NCBI RefSeq assembly: GCF_004339565.1
Contig: NZ_SMFZ01000002.1
Coordinates: 124,001-188,000 of the forward strand
DNA: 64,000 nucleotides
Source of the DNA: Pseudonocardia endophytica
GTDB taxonomy: Bacteria > Actinomycetota > Actinomycetes > Mycobacteriales > Pseudonocardiaceae
Direction of reading: 5' to 3'
Shown here: positions 34,061 to 42,774 of the stretch, in pieces
How the letters are laid out: the number at the start of each line of letters is the position of its first letter
Numbering within the stretch: position 1 is the first letter of the stretch
Made by a program: the position numbers and the translations under genes
Notes under the pieces: model-generated
What the model was told of the DNA's origin: nothing
Database searches by the model: none
What the model saw: the letters and a program-made list of their open reading frames with translations, nothing else

Positions 34061-34846
34061 GTGATGGACCCGGTGGGACCGTTGCCGACGTCGGTGTACT
34101 GGCGTCGGAGACTCCTTGCCGTCGGTGTCGCCCTGCTCGGTCTCTTCGGTCTGCTCTGGATCGTCACCGCCCTTCTGTTGCCCCCGGGAGTCGACTCCGA
34201 CGACTCCACGACCGGCCGCACCGCACACGTCGAAGCGTCTCCCCAGGCCCCGGGGACGACGCCGGCGGCCGACGTACGACCTCCCGACCCCGGTGTGCCC
34301 GGTACCCCCGCCGGTGCTCCCCCCGCCGGGCCGTCCACCGGACCCGCGACCCCGAACGCGGGTCCGGTGGACGAGACCGTTCGCCAGGACCCCGCGGCAG
34401 GGCCGCCCGTGCTCGTGCCGTCAGCCGGTCCGGCGCCCGCGACCGGGCCGCCCCCGTGCCCGGACGCCCAGATCAAGGTCACCGCCGAGGTCGGTGCCCC
34501 GCAGTACCCGGAGGGGGCGAAGCCCGTGCTGCGCCTCGTCGTCGCGAACACCGGGCCGACCCCCTGCGTGCGCGACCTCGACGGCGCCGACCAGGAGATC
34601 GTCGTCTGGAGCGGCGACGGCGCGAAGAGACTGTGGTCGAGCAACGACTGCGTCAACCCGTCGTCGTCGGACCTGCGCACCCTCGTGCCCGGCCAACCCG
34701 TCGCGTTCGCCGTGAACTGGAGCGGGCTCGGCTCGGTGCCCGGGTGCACGACCGAGCGCGACCGCATCGGCCCCGGCGCCTACCGGGTGGTGACCCGCCT
34801 CGGCCCGGTGATCAGCGCCCCGACACCGCTGCTGATCGGAACGTGA
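34061..34846 (+). CDS. Conserved single-pass membrane/secreted protein, unknown function
   Basis: 261 residues. One membrane segment (about 17-42, LLAVGVALLGLFGLLWIVTALLL), a Pro/Ala/Gly-rich linker (about 50-125), then an immunoglobulin-like extracellular domain with two cysteine pairs (CPDAQIKVTAEVG... and NDCVNPSSSDL..., GCTTERDRIGPG). Position beside mutY/radA resembles Rv3587c. The domain may bind cell-wall material, but nothing in the sequence proves it. It ends 3 nt before the convergent radA stop. Confidence 0.7.
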   Translation: MMDPVGPLPTSVYWRRRLLAVGVALLGLFGLLWIVTALLLPPGVDSDDSTTGRTAHVEASPQAPGTTPAADVRPPDPGVPGTPAGAPPAGPSTGPATPNAGPVDETVRQDPAAGPPVLVPSAGPAPATGPPPCPDAQIKVTAEVGAPQYPEGAKPVLRLVVANTGPTPCVRDLDGADQEIVVWSGDGAKRLWSSNDCVNPSSSDLRTLVPGQPVAFAVNWSGLGSVPGCTTERDRIGPGAYRVVTRLGPVISAPTPLLIGT

Positions 34847-34849
34847 CGC

Positions 34850-36223
34850 TCAGCGGATCTGCTTGAGCACCTGACCGAGGTTCCGCACCTCGGTGATCTT
34901 CATGCCGGAGTTGCGAACGTCACTGTCCGGCGGCACGAGCGCGCGGGTGAACCCGAGCCGGGCGGCCTCGGCGAGCCTGCGCCCGACGCCGTTGACCCGG
35001 CGCAGCTCCCCGGCCAGGCCCAGCTCGCCGAGCACGACCATGTCCGGCGGGAGCGACACGTCCCGCTTCGCCGACGCCACCGCCAGCGCGACGGCGAGGT
35101 CCGCGGCCGGTTCGACGACCTTCATCCCGCCCACGGTGGCCGTGTAGACCTCCGCGTCGTGCAGCTTCAGCCCGCCGCGGCGCTCCAGGACGGCGAGCAG
35201 CATCGCCACCCGCGACGAGTCCAGACCGGACACCGCGCGGCGCGGGCTCGGGATGTTCGCGCCCGCGACGAGTGCCTGCACCTCGGCGAGCAGGGGCCGC
35301 CGTCCGTCCATCACGACGGTCACCGCCGTCCCGGACACGGTCGCGTCGCCCGCCGTCCCGAACCGCGCGAGGAACAGGCCGGAGGGGTCCGGCAGCCCGA
35401 CGATGCCCTCGTCGCGCAGCTCGAAGCAGCCCACCTCGTCGGCGGGCCCGAAGCGGTTCTTCACGCCGCGCACCATCCGCAGCGTCGACTGCTTGTCGCC
35501 CTCGAACGCCAGCACGACGTCCACGAGGTGCTCCAGCACCCGTGGCCCGGCGATGCCGCCGTCCTTCGTCACGTGCCCGACGAGCAGTACCGACAGCCCG
35601 CGCTGCTTGGCCAGCGCGGTCAGCCCGACGGTCACGGCGCGGGTCTGCGTGACCCCGCCAGGCGAGCCCTCGACGGTCGCGGTCGACATGGTCTGGATCG
35701 AGTCGATCACCACGAGCGATGGCGCCAGGTCCTCGATGTGGCCGAGCACGGACTCGAGATCGGACTCGGAGGCGAGGAACAGGTCGTCGTGCACGGAACC
35801 CGTCCGCTCGGCACGCAGCCGGACCTGGCCCGCGGACTCCTCGCCGGACACGTAGAGCACGCGCGAGCGGGTCGCGGCCTTCGCCGCCACCTCGAGCAGC
35901 AGCGTCGACTTCCCGACGCCCGGCTCGCCCGCCAGCAGGACGACCGCTCCGGGCACGAGCCCGCCACCGAGGACGCGGTCGAGCTCGTCGACGCCGGTCG
36001 CGCGGGTGCGGGTGGCGTCCAGCTCGACGTCGGCGATCCGGCGCGCAGGCGTGCTCGGGGCGCCCGCGACGATCTGGCGCCCGCCGCCGCGCGGCGCCGC
36101 GGAGATCTCCTCGAGCGTGCCCCATGCCTGACACCCGGGGCAGCGGCCGACCCACTGGGCCGACCGGTGGTCGCACTCGGTGCAGCGGTAGCCGCTGCGC
36201 GTGGAGCGCGAACGCGTGCTCAG
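34850..36223 (-). CDS. radA: DNA repair protein RadA/Sms
   Basis: 457 residues. Branch-migration helicase aiding recombination. N-terminal zinc finger cysteines 14, 17, 28 and 31; Walker A GEPGVGKS at 99-106; RadA motif KNRFG at 255-259; C-terminal Lon-protease-like domain. The zinc finger begins 13 codons after a CTG (36223-36221) that overlaps the lpqE TGA. No ATG, GTG or TTG lies in frame between that CTG and the finger, and none lies close upstream, so CTG is the likely start. The gene usually found next to radA, disA, is absent here. Confidence 0.93.
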   Translation of the reverse strand: MSTRSRSTRSGYRCTECDHRSAQWVGRCPGCQAWGTLEEISAAPRGGGRQIVAGAPSTPARRIADVELDATRTRATGVDELDRVLGGGLVPGAVVLLAGEPGVGKSTLLLEVAAKAATRSRVLYVSGEESAGQVRLRAERTGSVHDDLFLASESDLESVLGHIEDLAPSLVVIDSIQTMSTATVEGSPGGVTQTRAVTVGLTALAKQRGLSVLLVGHVTKDGGIAGPRVLEHLVDVVLAFEGDKQSTLRMVRGVKNRFGPADEVGCFELRDEGIVGLPDPSGLFLARFGTAGDATVSGTAVTVVMDGRRPLLAEVQALVAGANIPSPRRAVSGLDSSRVAMLLAVLERRGGLKLHDAEVYTATVGGMKVVEPAADLAVALAVASAKRDVSLPPDMVVLGELGLAGELRRVNGVGRRLAEAARLGFTRALVPPDSDVRNSGMKITEVRNLGQVLKQIR

Positions 36224-36885
36224 TTGCCGCTCTCCGGCGTGCCGGGAGCGGGGGCGGGCACTCCGCCCTGACCGTTCTCCGGGGCCTGCTCGGAGCCGGC
36301 GGGTGCGGCGCCCTCCGCCTTGCTCTCCTCGCGCTCCGGCTCGCCGGCCGCCGCGCCCTCCGGCGGGGAACCGATCGGCGCCAGGACGGTGGTCGTGCCG
36401 GCCCGCTCGAACGTCAGCGTGATCGGCACCGGCACACCGGCGCGGATCGGGGCGGTCAGCCCGGTGAGCTCGATCGTGGTCGGGCGGACGCCGGCCGGCG
36501 CCGCACCGCCCTCGCCGCCGCCGACCAGCAGGATGTCCTTCGGCAGCGACGGGTCGCCGCCGACCTGGACCGCCGTGGCCGCCGGGCTGGTGACCCGTAC
36601 CAGCCGGTCGACGGTCGAGCCCTCGTTGACGATGCCGAACTTCAGCTGCGCCGCACCGCCCTGCGCGTACACGGCCTCGGGGGAGGCGGGCCGCTGCGGG
36701 TAGACGACCTGCATGTCTCGGATGACGATGTCGCCCAGCTGCGTGCCGCTGCCGTTGACCGCGGCACCCTCGTTCGAGGTCTGGGCGATCTGGCCGGCCC
36801 CGCAGCCGGACAACGCCAGCGTGCCGGCCAGGGCGAAGGCCCCGACGAGTGCCCGGGTCTGGCGGAGGCGACGAGTGCGGGTCAC
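36220..36885 (-). CDS. lpqE: Lipoprotein LpqE
   Basis: 221 residues. Signal peptide with lipobox LSGC, acylated Cys28, followed by a beta-rich domain and a Pro/Gly/Glu-rich tail. The ITLTFERAGTTTVLAP region recalls PCu(A)C-type copper-binding proteins, but their Met/His ligands are not evident, so metal binding is unproven. Order radA-lpqE-carD matches Rv3585-Rv3583c. GTG at 36885 follows GGAAGGACC. The stop overlaps the proposed radA start. Confidence 0.85.
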   Translation of the reverse strand: MTRTRRLRQTRALVGAFALAGTLALSGCGAGQIAQTSNEGAAVNGSGTQLGDIVIRDMQVVYPQRPASPEAVYAQGGAAQLKFGIVNEGSTVDRLVRVTSPAATAVQVGGDPSLPKDILLVGGGEGGAAPAGVRPTTIELTGLTAPIRAGVPVPITLTFERAGTTTVLAPIGSPPEGAAAGEPEREESKAEGAAPAGSEQAPENGQGGVPAPAPGTPESGN

Positions 36886-37124
36886 GGTCGGGGGTCCTTC
36901 CTGCTTGCCGGGGTTCGGGGCCCCGGCGCGATACGGCGCTCGGAACAGGCGGGCGGCATGCCCTCCGTCCGCCGCGCAGCCTAGTCATCGACGACCTTCA
37001 CGTGCGCGCTCGGTGGTGTGACGTGTGTGGCGCGGGATGCCTTAGGCACGAGTCGGGCGAGTTGTCAACCCCCTGACCTGCGACGACGGTCCGGTCCGGT
37101 CTCGGTCGTCGGCAACGGACGTGT

Positions 37125-37130
37125 TAACCT
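37125..37130 (+). promoter_or_regulatory. Probable -10 box for carD
   Basis: TAACCT in GTGTTAACCTGG, giving a leader of about 20 nt. It lies in the 273-bp gap between divergent lpqE and carD, which shows no gene. Confidence 0.45.
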
Positions 37131-37158
37131 GGACGCAGCGAAAGGGGCCAGAGGACAC

Positions 37159-37650
37159 ATGGTTTTCAAGGTCGGAGAGACCGTCGTCTACCCGCACCAC
37201 GGTGCCGCACTCATCGAGGCTATCGAGACTCGGACCATCAAAGGCGAGGAAGTGCAGTACCTCGTCCTGAAGGTAGCGCAGGGTGATCTGACGGTTCGCA
37301 TTCCCGCAGACAACGTCGAGGTCGTCGGCGTTCGTGACGTCGTGGGCCAGGAGGGCCTGGATCGTGTCTTCGAGGTGTTGCGAGCACCGCACACCGAGGA
37401 GCCGACCAACTGGTCCCGCCGATACAAGGCGAACTGGGAGAAACTCACCTCCGGTGACGTGAACAAGGTCGCCGAGGTGGTCCGCGACCTCTGGCGTCGC
37501 GAGAAGGACCGTGGGCTCTCCGCGGGCGAGAAGCGGATGCTGGCCAAGGCGCGCCAGATACTGGTCAGTGAGCTCGCGCTGGCCGAGGGCACCGACGAGG
37601 AGCGGGCCGAGGTCCTGCTCGACGAGGTGCTCGCGACCGCGAACGCGTGA
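37159..37650 (+). CDS. carD: RNA polymerase-binding regulator CarD
   Basis: 163 residues. The N-terminal RNA-polymerase interaction domain (VFKVGETVVYPHHGAALIE) is followed by a basic helical DNA-binding domain with the conserved Trp in NWSRRYKANWEKL. It stabilises open promoter complexes, especially for rRNA. The start is the ATG at 37159, preceded by AGAGGAC; upstream in-frame sequence is not family-like. Confidence 0.95.
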   Translation: MVFKVGETVVYPHHGAALIEAIETRTIKGEEVQYLVLKVAQGDLTVRIPADNVEVVGVRDVVGQEGLDRVFEVLRAPHTEEPTNWSRRYKANWEKLTSGDVNKVAEVVRDLWRREKDRGLSAGEKRMLAKARQILVSELALAEGTDEERAEVLLDEVLATANA

Positions 37651-37681
37651 TTCCGGCTCCCTTCGTGCTGGGCTGACGGCG

Positions 37682-38362
37682 ATGACCGGTGTCCTCGCCG
37701 TCGTCCCGGCCGCGGGGTCGGGTGAACGCCTCGGTGCCTCGGCGCCGAAGGCGTTCGTCGAGGTCGCCGGTGTGCCGATGGTGCGACGCGCGGTGGACGG
37801 CCTGCTGGACTCGGGGGCCGTCGACCGCGTGGTCGTGGCGGTACCCGCTGCGCTCGTGCCGGAGGCGGCCGGACTGTTCGACGACCGCCCGGTCACCGTC
37901 GTCGCCGGCGGTGCCGACCGGCAGGCGTCGGTCTTCGCCGGGCTGGCCTCGGCCGGGTCCGGTGTGCACGCCGTGCTCGTGCACGACGCCGCGCGCCCGC
38001 TCACGCCGCCCTCCGTCGTCCGGCGCGTCGTCGACGCGGTGATGGCCGGGTGCGGCGCCGTCGTGCCGGTGATCCCCGTGTCGGACACCGTGAAACGCGT
38101 CGACCCCGACGGCGTCGTCGTGTCCACGGTGGACCGTTCCGCTCTGCGTGCGGTGCAGACGCCGCAGGGCTTCCTGGCCGGCGAGCTGGCGAGGGCGCAC
38201 GAGCTGGCGTCGGATCCGCTGACCGACGACGCCGGGCTCGTCGAGGCGATCGGGGACCCGGTGCACACCGTGGAGGGCGACCCGTTGGCTTTCAAGATCA
38301 CGACCGCATGGGACCTGCGGATCGCCGAGCTCCTGCTGGCCGGCGCGGCGGTGCAGGGATGA
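37682..38362 (+). CDS. ispD: 2-C-methyl-D-erythritol 4-phosphate cytidylyltransferase
   Basis: 226 residues; third step of the MEP isoprenoid pathway. The nucleotide-binding PAAGSGERLG is near residue 10, VHDAARPLTP near 100, and TPQGF is typical. It follows carD by 31 nt, the conserved actinobacterial order, and overlaps ispF by ATGA. Confidence 0.94.
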   Translation: MTGVLAVVPAAGSGERLGASAPKAFVEVAGVPMVRRAVDGLLDSGAVDRVVVAVPAALVPEAAGLFDDRPVTVVAGGADRQASVFAGLASAGSGVHAVLVHDAARPLTPPSVVRRVVDAVMAGCGAVVPVIPVSDTVKRVDPDGVVVSTVDRSALRAVQTPQGFLAGELARAHELASDPLTDDAGLVEAIGDPVHTVEGDPLAFKITTAWDLRIAELLLAGAAVQG

Positions 38363-38823
38363 GGGTCGGCATCGGCACCGACGTCCATCCGGTCGAGGCC
38401 GGACGCGACTGCTGGGTGGCCGGACTGCTCTGGCCGGACGTCGACGGGTGCGCCGGGCACTCCGACGGCGACGTCGCCGCGCACGCTCTCTGCGACGCGA
38501 TGCTGTCCGCCGCCGGGCTGGGCGACCTGGGCGCCGTGTTCGGCACCGGCCGCCCGGAGTGGGCCGGAGCGAGCGGTGTCGACCTGCTCCGCGAGGTCAA
38601 CCGGCTGGTCCTCGACGGCGGTTTCGTGCTCGGCAACGGCGCCGTCCAGGTGATCGGGAACGACCCGAAGATCGGAACGCGCCGGGGCGAGGCCGAACGG
38701 ACGCTGGGTGAGGTCGTGGGCGGACCGGTCGCCGTGTCCGGCACGACGACCGACGGCCTCGGCCTCACCGGCCGCGGCGAGGGACGTGCGGCCGTCGCGA
38801 CGGCACTGCTCCTGCCGCGGTAG
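38359..38823 (+). CDS. ispF: 2-C-methyl-D-erythritol 2,4-cyclodiphosphate synthase
   Basis: 154 residues; fifth MEP-pathway step. Metal ligands in DVHP (8-11) and GHSDGDVAAHAL; DLGAVFGTG and the C-terminal TTTDGLGLTGRGEG are typical. Coupled to ispD by overlap. Confidence 0.94.
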   Translation: MRVGIGTDVHPVEAGRDCWVAGLLWPDVDGCAGHSDGDVAAHALCDAMLSAAGLGDLGAVFGTGRPEWAGASGVDLLREVNRLVLDGGFVLGNGAVQVIGNDPKIGTRRGEAERTLGEVVGGPVAVSGTTTDGLGLTGRGEGRAAVATALLLPR

Positions 38824-38890
38824 CCGCGCCCCTGCTCGGCGTGCCGCGCCCCTGCTCGGCGTGCCGCACCGGTCGCAGCGGGTGCGGCAC
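38824..38890. terminator. Duplicated 20-bp element followed by a hairpin after ispF
   Basis: CCGCGCCCCTGCTCGGCGTG occurs twice head to tail (38824-38843, 38844-38863), starting directly after the ispF TAG. GTGCCGCACC (38861-38870) and GGTGCGGCAC (38881-38890) form a perfect 10-bp stem, likely terminating the ispDF transcript before the convergent gene. Confidence 0.65.
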
Positions 38891-38935
38891 GCCGGCGGTG
38901 GGTGCGGCAGGCTCCGGCGCTCGACGTCACCGCCG

Positions 38936-39364
38936 TCAGTACATCCCCGCCGTCCGCTGCTGGATCTGCTCCGGGCCGAGGTCCTCGGTCCGGGCGGCGA
39001 CCATCCACGCGTGCCCGAACGGGTCGGACAGCCGGCCGCCGCGCTCGCCGTACGGGTGGTCGCTCACCGCGAAGATCACGCTTCCGCCGCCGTCCACCAT
39101 GGACTGTGCGACGGCGTCCGGGTCGTCGACGTAGAGGGCGAGGATCACCGGGAGGCCACCGCCGCCGGGCGCCGGGTCGTACCGGTCGGCGTCCTTGACG
39201 GCCCAGGTCGCGGCGCCCGCCCGGAGGAGGGCGTGCACGACGTTGCCGTCCGGGTCGGTGTAGCGCTCGACGAGCTCTGCGCCGAACGCGGTGGTGTAGA
39301 ACGCGATCGCGGCGTCGGCGCCGTCGACGACGAGGCGGGGGTACAGCTGCTGGATGCGGGTCAT
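38936..39364 (-). CDS. VOC/glyoxalase-superfamily protein
   Basis: 142 residues with the paired beta-alpha-beta-beta-beta layout: YPRLVVDGADAAIAFYTTAF at the N-terminus and DPFGHAWMVA near 115. It resembles the PhnB-like group. Metal-ligand positions and substrate are not clear. Transcribed against its neighbours and probably not part of the isp operon. Confidence 0.75.
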   Translation of the reverse strand: MTRIQQLYPRLVVDGADAAIAFYTTAFGAELVERYTDPDGNVVHALLRAGAATWAVKDADRYDPAPGGGGLPVILALYVDDPDAVAQSMVDGGGSVIFAVSDHPYGERGGRLSDPFGHAWMVAARTEDLGPEQIQQRTAGMY

Positions 39365-39423
39365 GGCGGAATGGTGCCGCGCCGTGGCGGGGAGGTCTTG
39401 GACGAACCGGAACCGCAGGTCCG

Positions 39424-39429
39424 TACGCT
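39424..39429 (+). promoter_or_regulatory. -10 box of a leaderless promoter for cysS
   Basis: TACGCT, six nt before the GTG at 39436. Confidence 0.4.
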
Positions 39430-39435
39430 GGTGAC

Positions 39436-40824
39436 GTGGGACTCAGACTTCTCGACTCAGCGACCAGGGAGCAGCGCGACTTCGTGCCGCTGCGGACCGG
39501 AGCCGTGTCGATGTACGTCTGTGGGGCCACGGTGCAGGGCCCGCCGCACATCGGGCACGTCCGCAGCGGCCTGAACTACGACGTGCTGCGCCGCTGGCTC
39601 ATGCACACCGGCTACGACGTCACGCTGGTACGCAACATCACCGACATCGACGACAAGATCCTCCGCAAGGCCGCCGACGCCGGCAGGCCGTGGTGGGAGT
39701 GGGCCGCGACGTACGAGCGGGCGTTCTCCGCGGCCTACGCGGCGCTGGGCTGCCTGCCGCCGTCGTTGGAGCCGCGGGCCACCGGCCACATCACGCAGAT
39801 GGTCGAGCTGATCGAGCGGCTGATCGCGGGCGGCCACGCCTACGCGGCGAACGGGGACGTCTACTTCGCCGTGCGCACGTTCCCGGAGTACGGCTCGCTG
39901 TCCGGCCAGAAGGTCGACGACGTGCACCAGGGCGAGGGTGAGGCGGGCGGCAAGCGGGACCCGCTGGACTTCACGCTGTGGAAGGCGGCCAAGCCGGGCG
40001 AGCCGAGCTGGCCGACGCCGTGGGGGAACGGACGGCCCGGCTGGCACCTCGAGTGCTCGGCGATGGCCACGGCCTACCTCGGCCCGGAGTTCGACATCCA
40101 CGGCGGTGGCCTGGACCTTGTGTTCCCGCACCACGAGAACGAGCAGGCCCAGTCGCACGCGGCCGGTGACCCGTTCGCGCGGTACTGGCTGCACAACGCG
40201 TGGGTGACCATGGGCGGCGAGAAGATGTCCAAGTCGCTCGGCAACACGTTGCAGATCGACGTGCTGCTCGAGCGCGTCCGGCCGTCCGAGCTGCGGTACT
40301 ACCTCGTCGGGCCGCACTACCGGTCGTCGATCGAGTACACCGACGCCGCCCTCGACGAGGCGGTCTCGGCGTTCCGGCGGATCGAGTCGTTCGTCCACCG
40401 GGTCCGGGAGCGCCACGGCGTCCCGGAGACGTCACCGGACGTGCCCGCGGAGTTCGCCGCGGCGCTCGACGACGATCTCGGTACGCCGGGCGCGCTGGCC
40501 GTCGTGCACGGGCTCGTGCGTGAGGGCAACACGGCGCTCGACGCGGGCGACGCGGCCGCCGCCTCCCGCGCGGCGTCGTGCGTCCGCGCGACCACGGGTG
40601 TGCTCGGCCTGGACCCGCTCGGCGCCGACTCGACGTCCGGAACGGGCGACGCGGCACGGCAGGCGCTCGGGGCGCTCGTCGAAACGATGTTGGAACAGCG
40701 CAAGCAGGCGCGCGGCGACCGGGACTTCGCGACGGCCGACCGTCTGCGTGACGAGCTCCTGGCCGCCGGTGTCGCCGTCGAGGACGGGCCGGACGGCTCG
40801 ACCTGGTCTCTGAAGGACGCGTGA
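39436..40824 (+). CDS. cysS: Cysteinyl-tRNA synthetase
   Basis: 462 residues. The class I HIGH motif is in PPHIGHVRSG (about 36-45) and KMSKS is in GGEKMSKSLGN (about 263). Zinc ligands include Cys29 and the GWHLECSAM and HHENE segments. The complete C-terminal anticodon region distinguishes it from the mycothiol ligase MshC. Position after ispF matches cysS1 of mycobacteria. Its TGA overlaps GTGATG at the rlmB start. Confidence 0.94.
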   Translation: MGLRLLDSATREQRDFVPLRTGAVSMYVCGATVQGPPHIGHVRSGLNYDVLRRWLMHTGYDVTLVRNITDIDDKILRKAADAGRPWWEWAATYERAFSAAYAALGCLPPSLEPRATGHITQMVELIERLIAGGHAYAANGDVYFAVRTFPEYGSLSGQKVDDVHQGEGEAGGKRDPLDFTLWKAAKPGEPSWPTPWGNGRPGWHLECSAMATAYLGPEFDIHGGGLDLVFPHHENEQAQSHAAGDPFARYWLHNAWVTMGGEKMSKSLGNTLQIDVLLERVRPSELRYYLVGPHYRSSIEYTDAALDEAVSAFRRIESFVHRVRERHGVPETSPDVPAEFAAALDDDLGTPGALAVVHGLVREGNTALDAGDAAAASRAASCVRATTGVLGLDPLGADSTSGTGDAARQALGALVETMLEQRKQARGDRDFATADRLRDELLAAGVAVEDGPDGSTWSLKDA

Positions 40825-41786
40825 TGGCGGGCAACTCGAAGCGTCGCGGCGCCGTCCGCAAGGAGGGCACGAAGAAGGGGATGGTCACCGGTTCCGGTGG
40901 CCAGGCCCGTCGTGGCCTGCGCGGCAAGGGCCCGACCCCACCGGCCGAGAACCGGCCGGGACACGTCAAGCACCGCCGTGCCGCCGCGGCGGAGCGCCGG
41001 AGCTCGCAGGCACGTCCCGCGGGTCGCGGGCGCCCCGGTGACGGTGACGGGCCGGAGACCGTGCTCGGCCGCAACCCGGTCGTCGAGTGCCTGCGGGCCG
41101 GAGTGCCGGCCACGGCGCTGCACGTCGCGACCGGGGTGGCCGCCGACGAGCGGGTCTCCGAGGCCGTCGCGCTCGCCGCGGAGGCCGGCATCTCGGTGCT
41201 CGAGGTGCCCCGCAACGACCTGGACCGGATCACCGGCGGGGCCCTGCACCAGGGGCTCGCGCTGCAGGTCCCGCCGTACGACTACGCGCACCCGGACGAG
41301 CTTCTGGAGCGTGCCGCGGGCGACGACGCGCTCGTCGTCGCGCTGGACGGCGTGACCGACCCGCGCAACCTGGGCGCCGTCGTCCGGTCCGCGAGCGCGT
41401 TCGGCGGGCACGGAGTGGTCGTGCCGCAACGACGGACGGCGAGCATGACGGCCGTCGCCTGGCGCGCATCGGCCGGGACGGCGGCCCGACTGCCGGTGGC
41501 CCGCGCGTCGAACCTGACGCGGACGCTGCGCGACTACGCCGAAGCCGGGCTCATGATCGCCGGGCTGGCGGCGGACGGCGACGTCTCGCTCGACGACTTC
41601 GAGCTCGCCACCAGCCCGCTCGTGCTCGTCACCGGATCGGAGGGCAAGGGCCTGTCCCGACTCGTGCGCGAGACCTGCGACCTGACGGTGAGCATCCCCC
41701 TGGCCGGCCGGGTCGAGTCGCTCAACGCCTCGGTCGCGACGGGCGTGGTCCTCGCCGAGGTGGCCCGCCGCCGTCGAGTCGGCTGA
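40824..41786 (+). CDS. rlmB: 23S rRNA 2'-O-methyltransferase, RlmB/TsnR type (SPOUT)
   Basis: 320 residues. A basic N-terminal extension (about 1-75), the substrate-binding domain VLGRNPVVECLRAG, and the SPOUT knot with VALDGVTDPRNLGAVVRSA, VTGSEGKGLSRL and SLNASVATGVVLAE. Should methylate a 23S rRNA ribose using SAM. ATG at 40824 was chosen; GTG at 40821 is one codon earlier. A palindromic repeat begins 55 nt after the stop. Confidence 0.92.
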   Translation: MAGNSKRRGAVRKEGTKKGMVTGSGGQARRGLRGKGPTPPAENRPGHVKHRRAAAAERRSSQARPAGRGRPGDGDGPETVLGRNPVVECLRAGVPATALHVATGVAADERVSEAVALAAEAGISVLEVPRNDLDRITGGALHQGLALQVPPYDYAHPDELLERAAGDDALVVALDGVTDPRNLGAVVRSASAFGGHGVVVPQRRTASMTAVAWRASAGTAARLPVARASNLTRTLRDYAEAGLMIAGLAADGDVSLDDFELATSPLVLVTGSEGKGLSRLVRETCDLTVSIPLAGRVESLNASVATGVVLAEVARRRRVG

Positions 41787-41840
41787 CCCGGCGCCCACGC
41801 CTCACCCCTCTTCCCCCGGCCACAGCGCCCCTCCCCATCC

Positions 41841-41893
41841 CGAACGAGCGGCACCTTCGAGCAATGTGATTGCTCGAACGGCACCCTCGTTCG
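41841..41893. repeat. Palindromic repeat, CGAACGA family, copy 5
   Basis: 25-nt arms (41841-41865 and 41869-41893), less perfect than the other copies, with a GTG loop. It sits between the convergent rlmB and metal-permease genes. Confidence 0.8.
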
Positions 41894-41952
41894 CGGAGGG
41901 GTGGGCCGGTCGCGCGAGCAGGGCGGCGACGGCGTCGCGAGGGTCGCGTCGG

Positions 41953-42774
41953 TCAGGCGCGGACCGGGGTGCGGCCTCTGAGGCGCGCGCCGAGGCGGCA
42001 GGCCAGGTACGCGGCGAAGCCGATCGCGGCGACGAAGCCGGAGATCGGCAGGTCGGTCGCCAGCGACAGGAACGTCCCACCCAGCAGGCTCACCTCGGCG
42101 ATCACCACGGCCAGGACCATGGCCCGCACCGGGTTCGCCGTCAGGCGGTTCGCCGCCGCGCCCGGGACGATCATCACCGCCAGCACCAGGATCGCACCGA
42201 CGATCGGGACGGCCAGTGCCGTCGTCAACCCGATCAGCACGGCGAACACCAGCGACAACGCCCGCACCGGCACCCCACGGGCGAGTGCGACGTCCGGGTC
42301 GGTGCTGGCGAACAGCAGCGGCCGGAACACGACGGCCAGCACGGCCAGTGCGACGACCGCGACCGTCCCCAGCAACCACAGGCTCGTCCCGTCCACGGAC
42401 ACGATCGAGCCGGTGAGCAGTCCGAACTTGTTGGACGCGCGCCCGTCGTAGAGCGAGAGCATCAGCACGCCCATACCCAGCCCGAATGCCAGGACGACGC
42501 CGATGACCGAGTCGCGCTCCCGTCGTCGAAGACCCAGGAGCCCGAAGACCACGCCGGCGGCCACGGCGCCCACCACCGACCCGACCCCGACCGGGATCGC
42601 CAGCAGCAGCGCACCCGCCGCACCGGTGAACGCCAGCTCGGACGTGCCGTGCACGGCGAACGACATCCCGCGGGACACGATCAGCGGCGTCAGCAGGCCG
42701 GCCAGCAGCCCGAGCACGGCGCAGGCGACGAGCGCGTTCTGGACGAACGTCGCCCCGAGGAGCTCGCCGATCAC
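41953..42774 (-). CDS. znuB: Zinc/manganese ABC transporter permease
   Basis: 273 residues with about eight membrane helices of the ABC-3 family. LLTPLIVSRGMSFAVHGTSELAF at the N-terminal part and VPIVGAILVLAVMIVPGAAA near 210 are typical. GTG at 42774 overlaps the ATPase stop (GTGA). Zinc is preferred over manganese because of the His-rich binding protein and the Zur-like box upstream. Confidence 0.88.
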   Translation of the reverse strand: MIGELLGATFVQNALVACAVLGLLAGLLTPLIVSRGMSFAVHGTSELAFTGAAGALLLAIPVGVGSVVGAVAAGVVFGLLGLRRRERDSVIGVVLAFGLGMGVLMLSLYDGRASNKFGLLTGSIVSVDGTSLWLLGTVAVVALAVLAVVFRPLLFASTDPDVALARGVPVRALSLVFAVLIGLTTALAVPIVGAILVLAVMIVPGAAANRLTANPVRAMVLAVVIAEVSLLGGTFLSLATDLPISGFVAAIGFAAYLACRLGARLRGRTPVRA

